Translations under genes and position numbers: made by a program
Notes under the pieces: model-generated
What the model saw: the letters and a program-made list of their open reading frames with translations, nothing else
The model's database searches: none
What the model was told of the DNA's origin: nothing
Part shown: in pieces, positions 9,140 through 19,773 of the stretch
Numbering within the stretch: the stretch's first letter is position 1
Layout: every line of letters begins with the position of its first letter
Origin: DATCJA01 sp963734635
GTDB lineage: Bacteria; Acidobacteriota; Vicinamibacteria; Vicinamibacterales; UBA2999
Length of the DNA: 64,000 bases
Reading direction: 5' to 3'
NCBI GenBank assembly: GCA_963734635.1
Contig: CAVTIA010000002.1
Location: 434,001 to 498,000 of the forward strand

Positions 9140-10537
9140 CTACGCTCCAGGAACCTCTTGCTTCGCCGAGTTTCTTCCCCGCAGCCGATTGAGCTTGTTG
9201 TGCAACGTTTTCAGGCTGATACCCAGAATTTCTGCCGCGCGCGTCTTGTTGTCGCGCGTGTGCTCGAGCGTGAGCAGAATCAGACGCCGCTCGGCTTCTT
9301 CCACCGTCACACCCGGCTCGAGGGAGATGGCGGGCGCCGAAGTCGCGGCTGCAGGGCTCGCGAGCGGCGGCAGATGCTTGGGCTCGATGAACTCGCCCGC
9401 GCTGAGAATCACCGCGCGCTCGATAACGTTGCGAAGCTCGCGGACGTTGCCGGGCCAGTTGTATTGCTCGAGTACGCGCATGGCCACCGGATCGACCGCC
9501 GACACGGATTTGTTGTTGCGCGTGTTGAATTCAGTGAGAAACGCCTGAATCAGGAGCGGCAGGTCGTCCTTGCGCTGGCGCAGCGGCGGCAGCTCGACGG
9601 CGAATACGTTGAGACGATAGTACAAGTCCTCTCGAAGGCGGCTGTTCTTCACAGCCTCGAGCGGGGTGGAATTCGTGGCGGCGATCACCCGTACGTCGAC
9701 GGTCTGCTCCGTCCGGCCCCCAAGTCGCCGGAAAGTGCGCTCCTGCAGCACCCGCAGCAGCTTCACCTGCGTGGCAGGAGTCATTTCGGCGACCTCGTCG
9801 AGGAAGAGCGTACCGCGGTCGGCCAGCTCGAAGCATCCCTCCCGCCGATCGAGCGCGCCTGTAAATGCGCCGCGTTCATGGCCGAAGATCTCGCTTTCGA
9901 GCAGCGTCTCCGGAATCGCTGCGCAGTTGATCGGGACAAACGGGGCCTGGACCCGCGGCGACAACTGGTGAACGGTCTGCGCCACGAGCTCCTTGCCGGT
10001 GCCCGACTCGCCCCAGATCAAAACAGATGCGGCCGTCGGCGCCGCCTGCTCGATGATCTGGTACACCTTGCGCATCTGCGGACTGGCGCCGATCATCCGG
10101 CCGAAGCTGCCCGAGTCGCGCAGCTGACGCCTGAGAACTTTGACTTCGCGGATAGTTTCCTGCCGCTCAACGATCTTGTCGAGCAGGATTTTCAACCGCT
10201 GCGGCTCGATCGGCTTCGTAAGGTAGTCGTACGCACCTTCCTTGATCGCTTCCACTGCGGTCTCGACCGTCCCCTGCGCAGTGAGGATGACGATCGTGAC
10301 GTCGCCGGCCTCCTCCTTCACGGAATGCAGCAGCTCCAGGCCGCCCATCCGGGGCATCACGAGGTCGCTGATGATGATCGACGGACGGAACGCAGTGATA
10401 CGCTGGAGCGCCTCCTGGCCGTCAGCGGCTCCTTCAGTGGAAAAACCCCACGTGCGGACGAGCTCGGTCAACCCAAGGCGGGTCGTCGGGTCGTCTTCGA
10501 CAATCAGGACACGGTCACGGGAAATGGTGGTTGTCAT
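9140..10537 (-). CDS. Sigma-54-dependent response regulator (NtrC family)
   Basis: 465 aa. Receiver domain (residues 1-120, phospho-acceptor D58 in SDLVMPR, conserved Lys in YLTKP), AAA+ domain (about 145-385) with Walker A GESGTGKE, the sigma-54 contact loop GAFTGA and Walker B LFLDEVAEM, and a Fis-type helix-turn-helix at the C-terminus (AAEILGISLKTLHNKL). It activates RNA polymerase-sigma-54 at -24/-12 promoters after phosphorylation by the kinase encoded downstream. First gene of a three-gene minus-strand operon. Its 77-bp divergent intergenic space faces the CPBP protease gene. Confidence 0.93.
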   Translation of the reverse strand: MTTTISRDRVLIVEDDPTTRLGLTELVRTWGFSTEGAADGQEALQRITAFRPSIIISDLVMPRMGGLELLHSVKEEAGDVTIVILTAQGTVETAVEAIKEGAYDYLTKPIEPQRLKILLDKIVERQETIREVKVLRRQLRDSGSFGRMIGASPQMRKVYQIIEQAAPTAASVLIWGESGTGKELVAQTVHQLSPRVQAPFVPINCAAIPETLLESEIFGHERGAFTGALDRREGCFELADRGTLFLDEVAEMTPATQVKLLRVLQERTFRRLGGRTEQTVDVRVIAATNSTPLEAVKNSRLREDLYYRLNVFAVELPPLRQRKDDLPLLIQAFLTEFNTRNNKSVSAVDPVAMRVLEQYNWPGNVRELRNVIERAVILSAGEFIEPKHLPPLASPAAATSAPAISLEPGVTVEEAERRLILLTLEHTRDNKTRAAEILGISLKTLHNKLNRLRGRNSAKQEVPGA

Positions 10538-10614
10538 ACTGGGTCCAGGCCGCGTGGGGTGTCGCGATGCCGTGCTGATGTTACCCTGTCATTTTTACAC
10601 GGTCTAGCTGAACA

Positions 10615-11352
10615 GTGGCCGACACCCCTACCGTCCCGTACACCGGACCAACGCCTGGACAGCGAAGGGTGGTCGCCCTTGGCGAGATACTTCTTTGCTC
10701 AAGCGTCCCGACGCAGATCGCACTCAGCGTGCTCCTCGGGTTGATTGGGCTCACGCCGGAGGGGCCCGATGGACGGCTATCGCTGTCCTTTGTGCTGATT
10801 CTTTCGCTCGGCGACACCTTTGTTCTTATCACCCTCATGGGGGCGCTGACTCGAGCGCACGGCGACAGCGTACGAGCGTTATGGCTCGGCGACCGACCGG
10901 TCGCGCGCGAAGCGCTCGCCGGCGCGATGCTCATCCCCCTCGTATTTTTCGCCGTCGTTATCTTGCTGAACCTGCTTCGGTTGTTGGCGCCTTGGCTGCA
11001 CAACGTGCCGACCAATCCTTTCGAGCAGCTCGCCGCGACCCCTGGCGAGGCGATCGCACTGGCCGTCGTCGCGATCGTTGCGGGAGGCGTGCGCGAAGAA
11101 CTGCAGCGTGCGTTTCTGCTGCAGCGTTTCGTGCGTCATCTGGGCGGACCGGCGGTCGGAGTGATCGTGCTCAGCGTCGCGTTTGGAGCCGGCCACTACA
11201 TGCAAGGCTGGGATGCGGTCGTCACGACAGGACTACTCGGCGCGTTCTGGGCGGTGTTGTATCTGCGACGTGGGAGCAGCGTGGCCCCAATCGTGAGCCA
11301 CGCCGGCTTCAACGGACTCGAGGTGCTGCGGGTCGCAATCGTCGGAGCGTGA
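10615..11352 (+). CDS. CPBP-family intramembrane metalloprotease
   Basis: 245 aa, start GTG 10615. Several hydrophobic membrane segments surround the three CPBP (Rce1-like/Abi) motifs: EELQRAF (EExxxR), FGAGH (FxxxH) and HAGFN (HxxxN). These residues build the metal site of intramembrane glutamic/metal-type proteases. In bacteria such proteins are linked to peptide processing or bacteriocin self-immunity; no bacteriocin gene is visible here. It diverges from the sigma-54 regulator and converges on the SurA-like gene with 13 bp between stops. Confidence 0.82.
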   Translation: MADTPTVPYTGPTPGQRRVVALGEILLCSSVPTQIALSVLLGLIGLTPEGPDGRLSLSFVLILSLGDTFVLITLMGALTRAHGDSVRALWLGDRPVAREALAGAMLIPLVFFAVVILLNLLRLLAPWLHNVPTNPFEQLAATPGEAIALAVVAIVAGGVREELQRAFLLQRFVRHLGGPAVGVIVLSVAFGAGHYMQGWDAVVTTGLLGAFWAVLYLRRGSSVAPIVSHAGFNGLEVLRVAIVGA

Positions 11353-11365
11353 TTTGCGCTGCGAC

Positions 11366-12028
11366 CTACCCCTTGACGATCACGATCTCCGCCCGATTCC
11401 GCAGGTCGCGCAGCCACTGACCGATCGTTGACGCGCGGCGTTCGGCCGCCGCCCGCTGGCGGGCGGTCGGTTCCGCCTCGCCAAACGGCATCAAACGCCC
11501 GTTCTGCGTGAACTCCTCTGGATGAATGCGGTAGTACTGCAGTACCTCCTCTTCGCTCAACAATGTCGTCGTCCCGAAGCGCTGGTTGAGATAGCCCTGA
11601 ATGCGCAGGCTTTCGCGCGCCAGTTCACGGATGCGCGCCTGGTCTACGCCAGTTTCCTCGGTCACGGCAGCCAGACGCTCACCGGCGCGGGCCGTCATGG
11701 CCTCCACTTCGCCGGCAATATCGGCAGCCGACGGTTCCGGCGGCGCAAACCGCTCCACTTCGGCGAGCATCAGTTGGCGATCCACGAGCAACTCGATCGC
11801 CGAGGCCTCGGGCGCGCCCGAAGGTACGTTGCCGATTCCCAGCGCTACGGCGGCTTTCAGGTCCGTAAGCGTTATCGGGTAGCCATCGACGCGGGCGACG
11901 ATTCGGTCGAGTAGCTGCTGCGCAGCGAGGGGTGCGACACACATCGCCAGAATCGCCGCGAGGCAACCGGAGGCCTTCAGGCCTCCGAGGACGTCCCTGT
12001 GTCTCTGTGTTTCTGTGACCCGTGGCAT
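11366..12028 (-). CDS. SurA-like periplasmic chaperone, N-domain only
   Basis: 220 aa. After a signal peptide ending near VAPLAAQ comes DRIVARVDGYPITLTDL, the typical start of SurA/PpiD N-terminal domains, then LLVDRQLMLAEVERF and helices through residue 160. No parvulin (PPIase) domain follows, and the protein is about half the length of SurA. It is the third gene after tamB and the Omp85 gene (6 bp from the latter), which suggests a role in delivering outer-membrane proteins. The N-terminal 20 residues are encoded by a short-word array plus a dispersed palindrome, so the true start may be different from ATG 12028. Confidence 0.7.
   Translation of the reverse strand: MPRVTETQRHRDVLGGLKASGCLAAILAMCVAPLAAQQLLDRIVARVDGYPITLTDLKAAVALGIGNVPSGAPEASAIELLVDRQLMLAEVERFAPPEPSAADIAGEVEAMTARAGERLAAVTEETGVDQARIRELARESLRIQGYLNQRFGTTTLLSEEEVLQYYRIHPEEFTQNGRLMPFGEAEPTARQRAAAERRASTIGQWLRDLRNRAEIVIVKG
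11968..11987. repeat. Dispersed GGAGGCC palindrome, copy 3
   Basis: Arms 11968-11976 and 11979-11987, loop TC. GACGT flank present on one side (11991-11995 region). The copy lies in frame within the leader of the SurA-like gene, translated as GLKAS. Confidence 0.85.
11990..12019. repeat. Short-word array, word TCTGTGT
   Basis: Repeated TGTGTCTC/TGTGTTTC words directly beside palindrome copy 3. On the minus strand they encode VTETQRHRDV at the start of the SurA-like ORF. Confidence 0.5.
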
Positions 12029-12034
12029 AGAACG

Positions 12035-15001
12035 TTAGAAGGCCTGCCCGAGCGAAATGTGCAGCACGTTGCGCCGCTCGAGTCGGCCCGGTGCCAATTC
12101 GCGACGATCGAGCTTGAACCCCATGTCGATGCGGATAGGGCCGACCGGCGATCGATAACGAAGGCCGAAGCCGGCGGCACCACGCAACAGTCCCAGGTCC
12201 AGATCTCTGGCGCGAAGAAAGACGTTGCCCGCATCGAGGAACCCGACGGCACCGAGCCCACCAATGACCGCAAGGCGGACCTCGGCATTCAGGACCACCA
12301 ACCCGTTTCCGCCAGTTGGGAACCCGGTGGAGCTGATCGTCGCGTCGGTACCAAGTCGATCCAGGGAAAAGCCCCGCACCGTCGTGTCCCCGCCTGCGAA
12401 GAACCGCTCGCTCGCCGGCAGCAGATCTTCCACGACGTCAACGATCGGTGTGCCGCCGGAACCGATGATCGGCTGGCCGTCTGGACCGATCCGAGCAACC
12501 GTTCGGCGGAACCCGTGGGCGAGGCCGAAACGGGATCCAAACGCGAGCACGAGACGCCGTGCGGTGGGCATGCGGTAGAACCCAAAGCCTTCCACGAAGG
12601 TTCTGGTGAATCCAACCTCGGATCCGATCATTCGCGCGGCGAGCTGGCTGTCGAGAATCACCAGGGTGCCGTAATCGGGATCCAGCACGTCATTCCTGGT
12701 ATCCCGGATAGCCGAAGCAGAAAACTTCGAAATGCGTACCTGCGGGAAGATTCGGTCGATGAGCGGTTTTTCGGCCTCTGTGAAGCGTTCGTCGAACAGT
12801 CGCGTGTGTTCGTACGAGTAGCGGCCGGCCAGACTGTAGCGCGGACCGATGCGTACGCCGGCTTCGGCCCTCGCTTCGCGGGTGATGAAGTTGAAGCTCG
12901 ATCGAATGGCCTGGTCCAGAATGCCGGTCACGAGCACATCGGCTGGGCTGTTGAACGCCCTGGGTTCGCGGAACGTTGCCAGCACACGGTACTCGTTGAA
13001 GCCGTAGCCGCTCCCCTCGGCGGGCTGATCGAAGCGGATACCGCTGTCCGACAGCACGACGTCGCGCGAACGGAGGCTGACACGGCCGAAGAGATTGACG
13101 GCGCGGTTCTTTCCCCAGAGATTCCGTCGGCCGATTTCAAAGAAGCCGCGAGGCGCAACTTCGAAGCGTTCTTCGGCCTGGCCGCCTTCGCCGGTCGGGC
13201 GGAGGCGTGTTCCGCCCTCGACGCCACCACCATATCCAATCGTGGTGGGCGGCGCCTCGTCGACCTGAACGAGCACATCGCGCCTCGGTTCGCCAGGATG
13301 GCGCAGCTCCTCAATCACGACGCGGCGGAACAGACCCAGAGCCGCAAGCCGTTGCTGGCTTTCGATGCGGGCGGAATACCCGAGCGGCTGGCCCGGCCTC
13401 AGCAGCAGTTCGCGTTCGATCGTCTGCGTGTTCGTGCGCTCGTTGCCCATGATGATGACGTGGTCCACGATCACCTGCTGCCCTTCGGCAATCGCAAACC
13501 GGATGTCGGCGCGCGTACCGTCATCCGTCAACGACACGTCGGGCTCGACGACCACATTTTCGTAGCCGCGGTTGCGATACTCGATATCAATGCGATCGCG
13601 GGCGGCAACCACGTCACTCTCTGAATACGGCCGGCCCTGCTGGGTTGTCATCAACTCGTTGAGTTCTGCGCTCGTCAGCACCGCGTTGCCCACGAAGGCG
13701 ATCGACGACACCAGCGTTCGTGGTCCTTCGGTGACGGTGAAGTCGAGCATGACCCGACGGTCCGGACCACCGGCTTCGTTACGCGGCGCCTCCCAGACGC
13801 TGTTCTTGACGACTGCGCGCGTGAAACCGCGCGACCGGTACAGATCGCGAACGGCGATCGCAGCGCGATTCACCGCAGTCTGAACGAGGGGCTGCCCGCC
13901 CTGGATCTGCACGAGCTTCTCGAGATCGGCCGCCGGAACCACACTGTTGCCGGTGATCGCGACGCTTTCGACCACAAAACGCACTCCACGATCGACCGTA
14001 AAGGTGATGGTGAGCATTCCGTTGCGCTCTGTGCGGGAATGCTCCGCCATCGCGTCGCGGTAGCCCCGTGCCCGCAGGTAGTCCTCAATCGCGAGAGTCG
14101 CGTCCTCAAGGAGGTCCTCGTCTGCCGACCCTTCGGTGCGAACCGGCACGAGCCGCTCGCGGTCCGCTTCCGGGAGCGGATCGCCGGCAAATTCGACCGT
14201 GACAAGCGGACCACGGTCGACGGTGACACGCACGGTCGCCGTCCCGTTCGCATCGAACGCCACAGTGTGGACGGCACGCGCTTCATAGAAGCCCATAGCG
14301 CGAAGCGACCCGGCATAGCGTTCTAACGCCTGAATGATCTGGGGACCGTCATAGGGGTCGCCGACGCGCACAGCAATATTGCCCGGCGGCACGCGGCGGT
14401 CGGCGGCGTCGATTTCGTCGATGTCGAGGCGACCGATCGTTACGCGGGGGCCGGACTGGATCTCGAATGCCAGCGTCGCCCGATCCGGCGCGTGCGTCTC
14501 CTCGATGCTGGGTATCACACGCGCCGCAGGGAATCCGCGCTCGCTGTAGAACACACGGAGCGCCTCGGCCACGTCCTCTGCACGTCCCGCCGCGGGAGCG
14601 ACGCCGAACCGCTCCGTAACGACCGGCCGAATCTGATCCTCGGGCAAACCCAGCGAGCCGCGGAACTCGATGCGATCGATGGGATGCAGTGGCACGAGTA
14701 AGTAGCGCAGCCGGATACCAGCGCCGGAGCTCTCCTGCAGGACCTGGACGTCCTCATATCGATTCAGGCTTGTCAGATGCGTGAGCGTCTCACGTACTTC
14801 GCGCATCGACAGCGGTTCGCCGACCGTGGTTTCTATGAGCCCGGTTACGAGCCGGTCGTCGATGGTGCGCCCTTCCTGCTCGACCCGGACGTCGGTGATG
14901 AGAGGAGGAGTCTGCGCTAGAACAACGGAAGGGAAATGCAAAATGCAAAATGCAAAATGCAAACATAGACCTGCGAACAATGTTCCGTTTGCACTTTGCA
15001 T
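12035..15001 (-). CDS. Omp85-family outer-membrane assembly protein with POTRA repeats (BamA/TamA-like)
   Basis: 988 aa. A signal peptide (residues 1-29) is followed by about five POTRA-type modules to near residue 560 (repeated patterns such as RGVRFVVESVAITGN and EGQQVIVDHVIIMGN), then a C-terminal beta-barrel ending in Phe (SLGQAF), the signature of barrels inserted by BAM. The neighbour tamB (42 bp upstream) makes a TamA-like role with TamB the best guess, though the length and POTRA number fit BamA as well. The signal peptide is encoded by an AAATGC word array, so its start codon is the least certain part. Confidence 0.85.
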   Translation of the reverse strand: MQSANGTLFAGLCLHFAFCILHFPSVVLAQTPPLITDVRVEQEGRTIDDRLVTGLIETTVGEPLSMREVRETLTHLTSLNRYEDVQVLQESSGAGIRLRYLLVPLHPIDRIEFRGSLGLPEDQIRPVVTERFGVAPAAGRAEDVAEALRVFYSERGFPAARVIPSIEETHAPDRATLAFEIQSGPRVTIGRLDIDEIDAADRRVPPGNIAVRVGDPYDGPQIIQALERYAGSLRAMGFYEARAVHTVAFDANGTATVRVTVDRGPLVTVEFAGDPLPEADRERLVPVRTEGSADEDLLEDATLAIEDYLRARGYRDAMAEHSRTERNGMLTITFTVDRGVRFVVESVAITGNSVVPAADLEKLVQIQGGQPLVQTAVNRAAIAVRDLYRSRGFTRAVVKNSVWEAPRNEAGGPDRRVMLDFTVTEGPRTLVSSIAFVGNAVLTSAELNELMTTQQGRPYSESDVVAARDRIDIEYRNRGYENVVVEPDVSLTDDGTRADIRFAIAEGQQVIVDHVIIMGNERTNTQTIERELLLRPGQPLGYSARIESQQRLAALGLFRRVVIEELRHPGEPRRDVLVQVDEAPPTTIGYGGGVEGGTRLRPTGEGGQAEERFEVAPRGFFEIGRRNLWGKNRAVNLFGRVSLRSRDVVLSDSGIRFDQPAEGSGYGFNEYRVLATFREPRAFNSPADVLVTGILDQAIRSSFNFITREARAEAGVRIGPRYSLAGRYSYEHTRLFDERFTEAEKPLIDRIFPQVRISKFSASAIRDTRNDVLDPDYGTLVILDSQLAARMIGSEVGFTRTFVEGFGFYRMPTARRLVLAFGSRFGLAHGFRRTVARIGPDGQPIIGSGGTPIVDVVEDLLPASERFFAGGDTTVRGFSLDRLGTDATISSTGFPTGGNGLVVLNAEVRLAVIGGLGAVGFLDAGNVFLRARDLDLGLLRGAAGFGLRYRSPVGPIRIDMGFKLDRRELAPGRLERRNVLHISLGQAF

Positions 15002-15016
15002 TCTGAATTTTGAATC
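14934..15016. repeat. Short-word array AAATGC with inverted partner
   Basis: Four direct copies of AAATGCA (14934-14964) face inverted TTTGCATT/GAATTTTGAAT words (14988-15016). The block spans the end of tamB's downstream gap and the first 25 codons of the Omp85 gene. Confidence 0.7.
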
Positions 15017-15043
15017 ACACGATAGCAGAACAGTTACCCAGTA

Positions 15044-18000
15044 TCAGAAAGCATGTCGCACACGCACATCGAGCGCGTAGGTCCGATCCTCGTTGCGCGA
15101 GAGAATCCAGGAGAAGCGGTCGGTCTGATCGTATTCGAGCAGAATGATCTGATCGCGCGTGGACGAAGAGAGGCTTCGCGAGTACGTCAGGTAGATGCGC
15201 TCGGACAATCGCTTGCCGATGGTGAGACGGGCTGCGGGATCCAGGCGCGATGACTGTGCATTGGGATCAACGAGCGATGGGGTCAGTTGGAATGTATCCA
15301 CGCCAAAGGTCTGCTCAGCAAGCCTGCCCACCTCCGACGACAGCGCGCCGGTCAGCGCGCGCGTCGCCCGCTCGCGCAACAGTTGCTGCTGTGGAGTGAT
15401 GTTGGTGCTGTACTGGCGGAACTCGACGTCCTGTCCCGGCGCGACGTCCCCGAACAGCAGGCTCAGTACCTCGACCTCGGGCAGCGGCGGGTCAGCTTCG
15501 AACGCGGGCGTCAGTCGATCGAGCGTACCGGCGGCGCGTGCAATCACCCGATAGGTCTGCCCGGGCACGCGGACGCGGGTCTCGGTTTCGATGTCGAAGA
15601 ACGGCTGGATACGTGCGGGGTTGTTGAAATCGATCGTGCCACGCGTGATCTGGTACCGCCGTCCTTCGAATGTGAATTCACCCCGGTCGACTTCAGCGCG
15701 ACCGAAGAGCAGCGGTCTGTCGTAGGTACCCGCAGCTGCAAATCGGCGCTGGCAAAGATGCGGGCCATGCTGTTCCGGATCTCGAGAGTAGATGGAGCGA
15801 CGATCTGCACGTCGTACCGCAGCGGCAGTCCCGTGGCCGCAAGCGAGACCGAACCAACCTGCCCGGTCGATGCCACAGCTCCGCCGCCGCCCCCCGTGAG
15901 ATCGAACAGACCTCCCTGATCGTCGAAACCGCGCGTATACAGGGCGTTCCGCACCGTCACCGTGCCGGACAGGGTCAAGGCATCCACCATGCCCTGCACG
16001 CTCAGGTCCGCATCGACCAGCGACCGCATCCCTTCGGGAAAGCGCAATCGCATGCTGTCGCCGATCATCGTCACGTCGACGCGGGTTGGCCGATACGCTT
16101 CCATGTCGATGCGGCCGCCGAACTGGACAAGGCCTCCGCCGAGCCGCGCGGTGACTTCGTCCAGACGAACGCTGCGCGTGTCGAATCGAACCGGTCCGGA
16201 AATGTTCTCGAGCGCGTGCGGCAGGCCGAAATGACGCACCCGTCCGTTCTCCACGGTCATCGTACCGGTGACGATCGGATCGCGCATCGGGCCCTCGAAG
16301 GTTGCCTCGAGCGACGCGCGTCCGGAACTGCGGATGTTCGAATCGAAACCCTGAAGCAGGCCGAGGCCCGCGTCCCCCGTCGCGCGCATAGCGATGCGCT
16401 CGTCGTGCAGGTTGACGACGCCGCTGATGTCGAGCTGCGTTTCCTCCCCGACAAGCCGCATCTCCTCCACACGCATCGTGTGCCGATCCAGTGCGATGTG
16501 GATGGGCGCCGCGCCGCGCAGCCGATAGTCGAACAACCTGAGGTCCAGACGATCGACGGTCGCGTCCACGAGCAACTCGTCGACGTTGGTGAGTTGTCCG
16601 AGGACCCGAACATTGCCGCTGGCGATTGCGGTTGTGAACGGCGACAGGTTCGGGTTGAGCGCGCGCACGTAGGGGTCGAGAGAGGTGTCAGCGACGACGA
16701 ACGACAGGTCGGCTTCCATCCCGGGTGTGAGCGCAATCCGGCCCGAGCCGGACACCGCCAGACGCGGTGACGCCGCTTCGAGCTTCAGCGTCATCATGTC
16801 GCCGTTGACGCTGGCCTGACCGACGACCTGCCCGATGCCTTCGTCGCCCACAAAGAAGTCGTTGATGGTGCCGCGAACGTCGTACCGCGGCCGATCGAAC
16901 GTCCCGCTGCCTCCCGCGTTGAAATCGAACCGTCCAGAGAGCAACGGCACGGTCGTGGTTGACGCCATCGCAACCCCCTCGATGGGTATCCCTCGGCCAT
17001 CGAGGTTGAATGAATACGTGCCGTCATATCCGACGTACGCCGCACCTGCCGCGCGGCCGCCCGCCTTCACAATCTGCAGCGAGTCGAGCCTGACGCCGTC
17101 GTCTTCGAGGAGCACGGCGGACATAGCTGTTTCGAACGGCTGCCTGTAAGCGACGCCGTCAACGATTGCCATCTGACCGAAGCCGTACGGCCCGCGGTAT
17201 GCGCCGAAGACGTGGAACTCCCCGGAAAACAAACCGTCAACGTCGTACTCGTCCAGCTCGAATGCATGGCGCAGCTCGGCGACGGGCCTGCGGATCACGC
17301 GAATGCGCGCGTTGATCTCTTCGCCGCCGTCGCGTCGGGGGAACCCAAGCGAAAAGCGGCCGTCGACGTGGATGGCGGAGTCGCCGTTGAGCACCGCGAC
17401 GCTGGCCACGTCCGCATAGGCGTTTTCGATCACGGCACGACCCGTGGTCGAACCCCACACCACGTCGAACGCCCGGATGCGCTCGCCGCGGAATACGCCT
17501 TCGATGCGCGGACGACGCACGTTGTTGACCATGACACCGTCGAAAGTGCCGTAACCTCCTATTGAGATCACGCCGGTCCGCGATCCGAACGCAGTCAACA
17601 CGCCGGCAAAGACGCGGTCGCTCTCTTGCCAGTCCGCGCTCGTGACGTGAAACTCAATCCTCGATCGATCGCCGTACGCAGTGCGCCCCTCGAACTCGAC
17701 ATAGGTGTCAGGTGTTGCCAGACGGCTGACACCGAAGTCCACCCACTCGGGACCGTAGGCGTAGATCATGTTGCCGGCAATTGGCACCGGCTCGCTCAAC
17801 GGTCGGGCGTCAAAGGGGCCCCATTCCCGCCCACGCCGCTCTGCGGCGTCAATCTCCGACGCGGTCATGAATCGCGAGAGCGTGGGGCTGGCCGTTTCGA
17901 GCCGGATTTCACCGTCGCCGCGATGATCGGAAAATCGGCCGAGCGGCCATTCGAGCAGGTTGCGCCCCGACGCGCGCCCCGCCAGGCGGATGCCGTCGAG

Positions 18001-19158
18001 CTCGAGCACGTCGGTGAACGCCAGCACGTCGACGTTCTCGTACACGGTGTCGAAGCTCGCGACCGCGCGGACGCCAGGCTGCCCGAAGGGTCCCATCCGG
18101 TAACTGAAACGTGACGAACCACCGTACAGAGCGGCCGTCGCGTCGGTGACCTCAAACCGTTCGGGGACCCACAAGAGCGCGCCACGCAGGTCGGTGAACT
18201 GATACGTGTTGACGTTGGTGCTGGCGCTCGAAAATACGCCTTTCAGCTCACGGCCGGTGCGGGAGCGTCCGTTCACGGTTTCGCGAAAGAGGTGGAACGT
18301 GCCCGTGAACTCCCCTTCGCCCCCGACGGTGAAATCGCGGTCGGCAAAGAAGATGTCGCGCATACGGGCGAAATCGACCTGGGAGCGGACGACCCGATAG
18401 GTCTGCTCGGGCCAGCGAGTCACATCGACTTCACCGGTCAGCTGCGATTTCGAGCCGTCGGTGGTCAGGTCGATCCGATCGAGCACGACCTTGCCATCGA
18501 CGACGCGGAACGTCGTGCTCATGTCCGCGCGCATGGGCACGTAGTTCTGGATGGAGACGGTTCCGTTTGTAAACCGCGCCTGGCCGCGATACTCGGACGT
18601 CGGCCGTGCCACGATCACGTCGAGGTTGCGGCTGACGACGCTCCAGGGAGTGCCGTGATCGGCGTACGTAAACTCTCCGCGGCTGGCGCGGACATACTGC
18701 AGCGTGGTGGTCCAGGAGCTCGCCGCCCGTCGTTCACGGGTAAACCGCGGGAAATTGTGACGGCCGTCGGGAAACGTCTCGACGAACATCCGCCAATCAG
18801 TCATTTCGATGGCGTCGAAGACGATCCTGCGGTCGAAGAGCGTACTCCAGGGCACCGAGACATTGATGCGCTGCGCCATGAGGAACGGGCGTGACTGCGG
18901 TGTCAGCCCTTCGATGATGACGTCCTCGACCACGAAACGCCCGAGCCACAGGTGCACGGACAACCGACCGATATGCATCGGCCGGCCCATGTACTGCGAT
19001 GCAGCCGCTTCAGCGCGCGCCTTCAGTGACGGACCGAGATCAATCGAAACGGTCGTGACGAGTGCGACCGCAACGATCACGGCAAACATCACCACGATGC
19101 GGCGAATCACACGCTGCGTGATCTGTGTGACGGGGTGGTTAAGGACGGTATACGACAA
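15044..19158 (-). CDS. tamB: TamB-like translocation and assembly module protein (one frameshift)
   Basis: About 1370 aa. A single membrane anchor near residues 20-45 is followed by very long beta-rich, AsmA/TamB-type repeats (for example GEVDVTRWPEQTYRV, NGRVRHFGLPHALENISGPV) and the DUF490-type C-terminal domain with LSLLFGDVAPGQD and LAEQTFGVDTFQLTPS. The frame is lost near 15730, where a GGGG run appears one base short; the expected GTYDRPLLFGRAEVDRG continues in the second frame to 15044. TamB-type proteins form periplasm-spanning beta-grooves that carry lipids or autotransporters to the outer membrane. First gene of the tamB-Omp85-chaperone operon. Confidence 0.85.
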
Positions 19159-19218
19159 AGTTCACCGAAGCCTGACTATTAACACTACCCCCCGAACGGC
19201 CCGCCGCCAAGGACCTGA

Positions 19219-19773
19219 TCACTCGATGACAACCAGCACCGTTCTGGCCTCGACGAGTGCGCCTTGCGTGACCCGTACTTCTTTCACAGTGCCGGTTCGC
19301 GGCGCGCGCACCTCGTTTTCCATCTTCATCGCCTCGACTACGACGATGCCCTGCCGCGCGACAACGGCGTCGCCCTCGTTCACGAGCACCTTGACGATGC
19401 GGCCGGGCATTGGCGCAGCGACGTTCACCGGTCCGCTTCGCGCCTCGTCCGTGCGGTCGGACCGCGCAAGGCGACGTTGCGTTCGAGGGCCGATAAAACC
19501 GTGAATGCTGACCGGCACAGCCCTGCCGTTCACGTAGACGGCCAGCTCGCCTCCCGACTGGTCGCCGATCATCACCTCGTAACTACGCCCCGGGCGCAGC
19601 GCCGGCGACGACAGAGCAGGCTCAGCCGAGCCCACCAGCAGCGACCAGATGTCCCCCACTCTCGCAACGTCTACGGCGTATGCGCGCCCATCGACCACCG
19701 CCCGGTACACGCGACCCGCCCCTGTGATCTCGACAGCGCGTTTGCGCCCGCCTGCCTCGACTTCGAACGTCAC
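19219..19773 (-). CDS. Biotin carboxyl carrier protein of acyl-CoA carboxylase
   Basis: 184 aa, start GTG 19773, which overlaps the biotin carboxylase stop codon by four bases (GTGA), implying translational coupling. The C-terminal about 75 residues form a biotinyl domain: PMPGRIVKVLVNEGD and the biotinylation motif EAMKMEN (Lys acceptor). The N-terminal part resembles the BT-like region that docks the carrier in propionyl- and methylcrotonyl-CoA carboxylase alpha chains. It would carry carboxybiotin between AccC-type and carboxyltransferase subunits. In many bacteria this module is fused to the carboxylase; here it is separate. Confidence 0.82.
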   Translation of the reverse strand: MTFEVEAGGRKRAVEITGAGRVYRAVVDGRAYAVDVARVGDIWSLLVGSAEPALSSPALRPGRSYEVMIGDQSGGELAVYVNGRAVPVSIHGFIGPRTQRRLARSDRTDEARSGPVNVAAPMPGRIVKVLVNEGDAVVARQGIVVVEAMKMENEVRAPRTGTVKEVRVTQGALVEARTVLVVIE

